From Palleronia rufa (GTDB taxonomy: Bacteria; Pseudomonadota; Alphaproteobacteria; Rhodobacterales; Rhodobacteraceae): a stretch of 37,849 nt of DNA. Positions 35,098-37,849 of the stretch are shown piece by piece; position 1 is the first letter of the stretch; the number at the start of each line of letters is the position of its first letter. The DNA lies in assembly GCF_000743715.1 (NCBI RefSeq), contig NZ_JQEY01000024.1, positions 1-37,849 of the forward strand, written 5' to 3'. The notes beneath the pieces are model-generated. The model was not told the origin of the DNA. It ran no database searches and saw nothing but the letters and a program-made list of their open reading frames with translations. The translations under genes were made by a program, and so were the position numbers.

Positions 35098-36025
35098 GTT
35101 TGATCCCACGGTTCGACGGTGCGATCCTTTTGCTGGAATGGAAGGACGCCCTATGGGGACACGTCGCGGGAGCGCCACGACCACGCCGGCCGGCAGAGCA
35201 GCGATACAGCGGTCGCAAGCCTCGCTCGCGCAGCTGGGTCGGGCCTTGATCCCAAGACGGTTTCGAACCGGCGCAAGCGCGCGACGGTTGAGGACATAAA
35301 CCGGCCCGGCGGACCCGCGGTCCTCCGTGCTGCCCGGGACCGGCGACGGGTCGCGGTCCGGCGCCGCACGCGCCTGCACTGGGCGACCGCCGTCATGCCC
35401 TGCCGTCGTCGATCCCGCATCTCACGCGCTCGGCGCTGCTGCCTTCAGCGCTATGGCGTCCCGCGCCTGCCGGACATCGAAGGCGCCAGACGTTCGAGCG
35501 GTATCCCATCGGGGTCTTTCACATCGGGATCGCCAAGGCGCAGACAACCGAGGGCAAGCCTTGGCCAAGTTCGCGGTCGCCCCACGCGTTGCAACGGCGG
35601 ACAGAAAGACCGCCCGGGCGTTTCGTCGGCACATGGTCGAGGCTGTGCCCTGTCGGATCCCTCACCGACAACGGCAGTCCGGTCGCAGCGCGGCCCCGAC
35701 ACCGGAACACCATCCGTTCGCTTTGACATGATCCGCGAGGCCGACGGCACCGAGCACCGGCCGATCAGGCCGAAATCCATGGACAAACGGCCAGGTCGGG
35801 CAAATGAACCGCACAATCGCGGAGGCCACGGTCGAGCGCCTCCGCTCCGACAGCCCCGATCGGCTGCGCCCTAACCGCACGGACGTCCCGGCGCCCGAAG
35901 ACTGCGCCCGACGACGCACCACCCCGAACGGCCTCACGCCCTTCGGATACATCCGCAACATCCGGACACCAGTGCCGGATCGATCCACCCCGATCCAATC
36001 CACCAGATATTGGGACTGAACATCT
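35098..36025. mobile_element. Decayed IS481-family element
   Basis: The transposase relic occupies almost the whole interval, starting 55 nt inside it. The left boundary is put at TGTTTGATCCCACGG (35098), only 2 nt after the stop codon of the broken exported-protein gene, since IS481 ends begin with TGT. The right boundary is set by the end of homology (LGLN near 36021) and by the start of the reversed IS3 remnant. Inverted repeats could not be confirmed. Confidence 0.6.
35153..36021 (+). pseudogene. IS481-family transposase remnant
   Basis: The relic can be followed from end to end in shifting plus-strand frames: GSATTTPAGRAAIQRSQASL and AQLGRAL at the start (35153 on), PKTVSNRRKRATVEDI, QRYGVPRLPDIEG, PIGVFHIGIAKA, the catalytic region LTDNGSPV, TEHRPIRPKS then WTNGQV-MNRTIAEATVERL (35800-35840), NGLTPFGYIRNI, and NPIHQILGLN at the end. 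This order and wording match IS481-family integrase-core transposases. At least four frame changes and an in-frame stop destroy the frame, so it is inactive. Confidence 0.82.
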
Positions 36026-36392
36026 TGCAGGCCGCGAACCGTCGCTGGACCGCCTCCGGAATCACGTCGCGGATGTCCCGCCGCTGCCGGCATTCACCAC
36101 GGCCCGCCGAAAGACGATCTCGCGGTCGAGCGCATCCATGAAGAAGGCGCCGCGGACGACATTGCGGTTCCAGCGGGCGAGCTCGAACCCGTCCGAACAC
36201 CGGCTTGACGGGGCGCCGAACGGGGATGGATCGTAGCGCCAAGCCACGGCACCCAAGGCGAAAGGCGCGGCGATCAACCTTCGGTACCTTGCGGTCGATG
36301 CCGCGGCCAGACCGACCGGCGGCAGGCGAGCGACACGGCCGCGCATTGCAAGCCCGGGTGTACTGCAGGCGGTCGCGGATCATGACCAGCAA
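36026..36392 (-). pseudogene. IS3-family orfB fragment (reversed)
   Basis: The minus strand carries part of an IS3-family integrase-core: WRYDPSPFG, CSDGFELARWNRNVVRGAFFMDALDREIVFRRAVVNAG (36120-36190 region), then, after one frame change, RDIRDVIPEAVQRRFAA (36027-36075). These match the RWCSDGFE...DAHDREI...VRDMMLEAVERRFG stretch of IS2/IS51-like elements. The downstream two-thirds, including the last two catalytic residues, is missing and is replaced by the IS481 relic, so the IS481 element probably inserted into or deleted this one. Confidence 0.68.
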
Positions 36393-36670
36393 CGCCGCCG
36401 CGCGGCAGCTCTGGCGACCCTTGGGACGCTCATTCCGAGCCGAAGAACCGCGCCCATGCCGATGGTGCGAAATGTGGTTCGGCCCGCCCGGGCATCGACG
36501 GCTACGGTTTTCCGCGTCGCGTGACCCGGCAAACGGGCAAGGTCACGCAGGACGGGTCGGTTAGCGTGGGCGTGTCGAACGCGATTTGGATCGGCACGTC
36601 AGAGGATCGACAGCGGGGCGCGTTCCGGTCGCCCATCTCTTTCGACAGGAAAACCGTCGCAGTGGCCTGC
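36393..36670. other. Unassigned spacer between IS remnants
   Basis: I recognise no gene in this 278-bp stretch. It may be upstream parts of the reversed IS3 fragment (orfA side) that have decayed beyond recognition. Confidence 0.35.
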
Positions 36671-36725
36671 TGCCGGTTCCGTGGACACGAAGATAAGATC
36701 GTGACCATGGAACTGGAGATTGGAT

Positions 36726-37017
36726 ATGACGAGACGGAAGTTCAGCCGCGAATTCAAAATCGAGGCGGTGAAGCTGGTGACCGAGCGGGGCGTGACGGTG
36801 GCCCAGGCGTGCCGAGATCTGGACCTGGCGGAGAGTGTTCTGCGGCGGTGGATGCGTGAAGCGACGGTGGCGTCTGCCACTGCCTTCCCCGGCAATGGCC
36901 AGCAGCGCGCCGAGCTGGCCGAGATCGCGGCCCTGAAGAAAGAGGTCGCCAAGCTCAGGGGCGGAGCGTGACATCCTAAAAAAGGCCGCGGCCTTCTTCG
37001 CGCGGGAAGCGACATGA
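36726..37017 (+). pseudogene. IS3 orfA with a one-base insertion
   Basis: OrfA is the helix-turn-helix/leucine-zipper DNA-binding part of the transposase: TRRKFSREFKIEAVKLV, VTVAQACRDLDLAESVLRRWM. The frame ends early at TGA 36969-36971 because AAGCTCAGGGG has one G more than expected; removing it restores KLRAERDILKKAAAFFARE to a stop at 37015-37017 that overlaps the orfB ATG (ATGA). The programmed-frameshift heptamer A AAA AAG (36978-36984) is intact but lies after the early stop, so the OrfAB transposase cannot be made. GGAG lies 10 nt before the ATG. Confidence 0.8.
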
Positions 37018-37403
37018 CGTTCGCGTTCGTTGCGAAGCACCGGCATATCTGGCCCGTCAGCTGGATGTGCGCGGTGCTGGGCGTCTCTCGGTCTGGCTTC
37101 CACGCCTGGCTCAAGCGACCGATCAGCGCCCGGGCGATCTACGATGCGAAGCTCGTCTTGGAGATCGACAAGAGCTTCAAGGCCAGCGACCGCACCTATG
37201 GCGCACGTCGGGTCTGGCGCGACGTGCTCGAGGAAGGGTTGGCCTGCGGGCTGCACCGGATCGAGCGCCTCATGCGGCAGAACGCTATGAGAGCGCGACC
37301 AAAGCGGCGCGGGAATCCGAAGGATGATGGCGAACGCTCGGTCATCGCCGGCAACATCCTCGACCGCGACTTCCAAGCCGACCGGCCGAACCAGAAATGG
37401 ACC
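37014..37403 (+). pseudogene. IS3 orfB, interrupted
   Basis: OrfB begins TFAFVAKHRHIWPVSWMCAVLGVSRSGFHAWL, followed by DKSFKASDRTYGARRVWRDV and ends at DRDFQADRPNQKW, just before the first catalytic Asp segment (normally ADFTYI). From about 37401 the frame reads foreign codons and stops at 37430. The break coincides with the left end of the second IS3 element, so orfB was split by insertion and has no catalytic core left here. Confidence 0.85.
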
Positions 37404-37460
37404 TGTCGCGGTTTGATGCCGCTCCTTTGATAGCATTTACTGCAACAAAGGAGACGAACT

Positions 37461-37736
37461 ATGGGATTGAAACGGACGGACGAATTCCGCCAGGATGCGG
37501 TGCGTATTGCGCTGACCAGCGGGCTGACGCGCAAGCAGGTGGCTGATGATCTGGGCGTTGGAATGTCGACGCTGAACAAATGGATCACAGCGCATCGAGA
37601 CACGAACGTGGTTTCACAAGAGGATTTGGACCTCGCCAAAGAGAATGAGCGGCTTCGACGTGAGATCCGGCTTCTCAGGGAGGAGAGGGAAATCCTAAAA
37701 AAGGCCACCCAGTTCTTCGCGGGCCTAAAGCAATGA
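37461..37736 (+). CDS. IS3-family transposase OrfA
   Basis: A 91-aa DNA-binding OrfA: GLKRTDEFRQDAVRIALTSGLTRKQVADDLGVGMSTLNKWI is the helix-turn-helix, and DLDLAKENERLRREIRLLREEREILKKATQFF the leucine-zipper coiled coil. AAAGGAG is the ribosome site before ATG 37461. The heptamer A AAA AAG (37697-37703) is the expected -1 frameshift site that makes the OrfAB fusion. The TGA overlaps the orfB ATG as ATGA. The gene looks intact. Confidence 0.93.
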   Translation: MGLKRTDEFRQDAVRIALTSGLTRKQVADDLGVGMSTLNKWITAHRDTNVVSQEDLDLAKENERLRREIRLLREEREILKKATQFFAGLKQ

Positions 37737-37849
37737 GATTTAGGTTTGTCGAGGAACACAGGAACCATTTCCCAGCCAACCGTTTATGCAGTGTCGTTGG
37801 CGTCAGCACACGTGGCTTGCGGGCCTTCCGTAGCCGCCCTGCCAGTCGC
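37733..37849 (+). CDS. IS3-family transposase OrfB, partial
   Basis: The first 39 codons of OrfB, reading RFRFVEEHRNHFPANRLCSVVGVSTRGLRAF, are open to the end of the window. This is the typical N-terminal HTH_21-like region of IS3 OrfB. The catalytic DDE core would lie beyond the window. Confidence 0.88.
   Translation, partial: MRFRFVEEHRNHFPANRLCSVVGVSTRGLRAFRSRPASR

Larger units (their letters stand above)
36671..37403 (+). mobile_element. IS3-family element A, truncated
   Basis: The left end is placed near TGCCGGTTCCGTGGACACGA (36671), which resembles IS3-family ends of the TTCCGTGGACA type. It contains orfA and the 5' part of orfB. The element stops at about 37403, inside orfB, where the sequence switches to the left end of a second IS3 element. 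The right half of element A is not in the window and may lie beyond the second element. Confidence 0.7.
37404..37849 (+). mobile_element. IS3-family element B, left part (runs off the window)
   Basis: Element B begins at about TGTCGCGGTTTGATGCCGCT (37404) within orfB of element A and continues past the window end. Its orfA and orfB differ from those of element A and have no visible lesion so far. It is the youngest insertion in this nested set. Confidence 0.72.

Overview
The window looks like chromosome of a high-GC alphaproteobacterium, most likely a member of the Rhodobacteraceae (Rhodobacterales). The support is a DUF1476 (F1Fo-ATPase zeta subunit) gene beside purC-purS-purQ, an RNase E with a long acidic insert in its S1 domain, a stand-alone corrinoid carrier plus a homocysteine methyltransferase instead of one large MetH, and many ATGA-type gene overlaps. 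No rRNA, tRNA or CRISPR array was seen.

Layout. 1-1926 is gene-poor, apparently decayed DNA. 1927-5831 holds a putative glycosyltransferase, a small lipoprotein, moaA (molybdenum cofactor) and waaA/kdtA (Kdo transfer to lipid A). An intact-looking IS630-type element (5831-6883) sits exactly in the waaA stop codon. 7009-8726 is leuA with a 15-codon leucine-rich leader peptide (leuL-like) and mutually exclusive RNA stems, which looks like an attenuation system. 8772-10389 and 12181-13203 carry DUF1638, a 51-aa membrane protein, a methyl-carrying corrinoid protein and a Zn-type homocysteine methyltransferase; I infer a split cobalamin-dependent methionine synthase. A PA0069-type radical SAM gene lies between them. 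13294-15979 is the zeta-subunit gene divergent from purC-purS-(5'-nucleotidase-like)-purQ. 16017-19111 is a DctB/DctD-type two-component pair whose regulator lacks the GAFTGA sigma-54 loop. 19581-22337 is rne with a clear terminator. Then follow a TusA-family gene, a translationally coupled membrane hydrolase and cytochrome P450, a penicillin-acylase-family enzyme, and a beta-hydroxyacid dehydrogenase ending at 29024.

From 29025 to the end the window becomes a mobile-element graveyard: an IS5-family relic, a very long exported peptidoglycan-binding/LprI-like gene broken by two frameshifts, an IS481-family relic starting next to its stop codon, a reversed IS3 relic, an IS3 element with a one-base lesion in orfA, and a second IS3 element that has inserted into the first one's orfB and runs off the window.

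The most interesting signals are the leuA leader/attenuator (possibly starting at a leaderless ATG), the split methionine-synthase neighbourhood with DUF1638 and the 51-aa membrane protein, the DctD-like regulator without GAFTGA, the phosphatase inside the purS-purQ operon, the hydrolase-P450 pair, and the precise IS630 insertion that preserves the waaA stop codon. All calls were made by reading the sequence; no database search was run.
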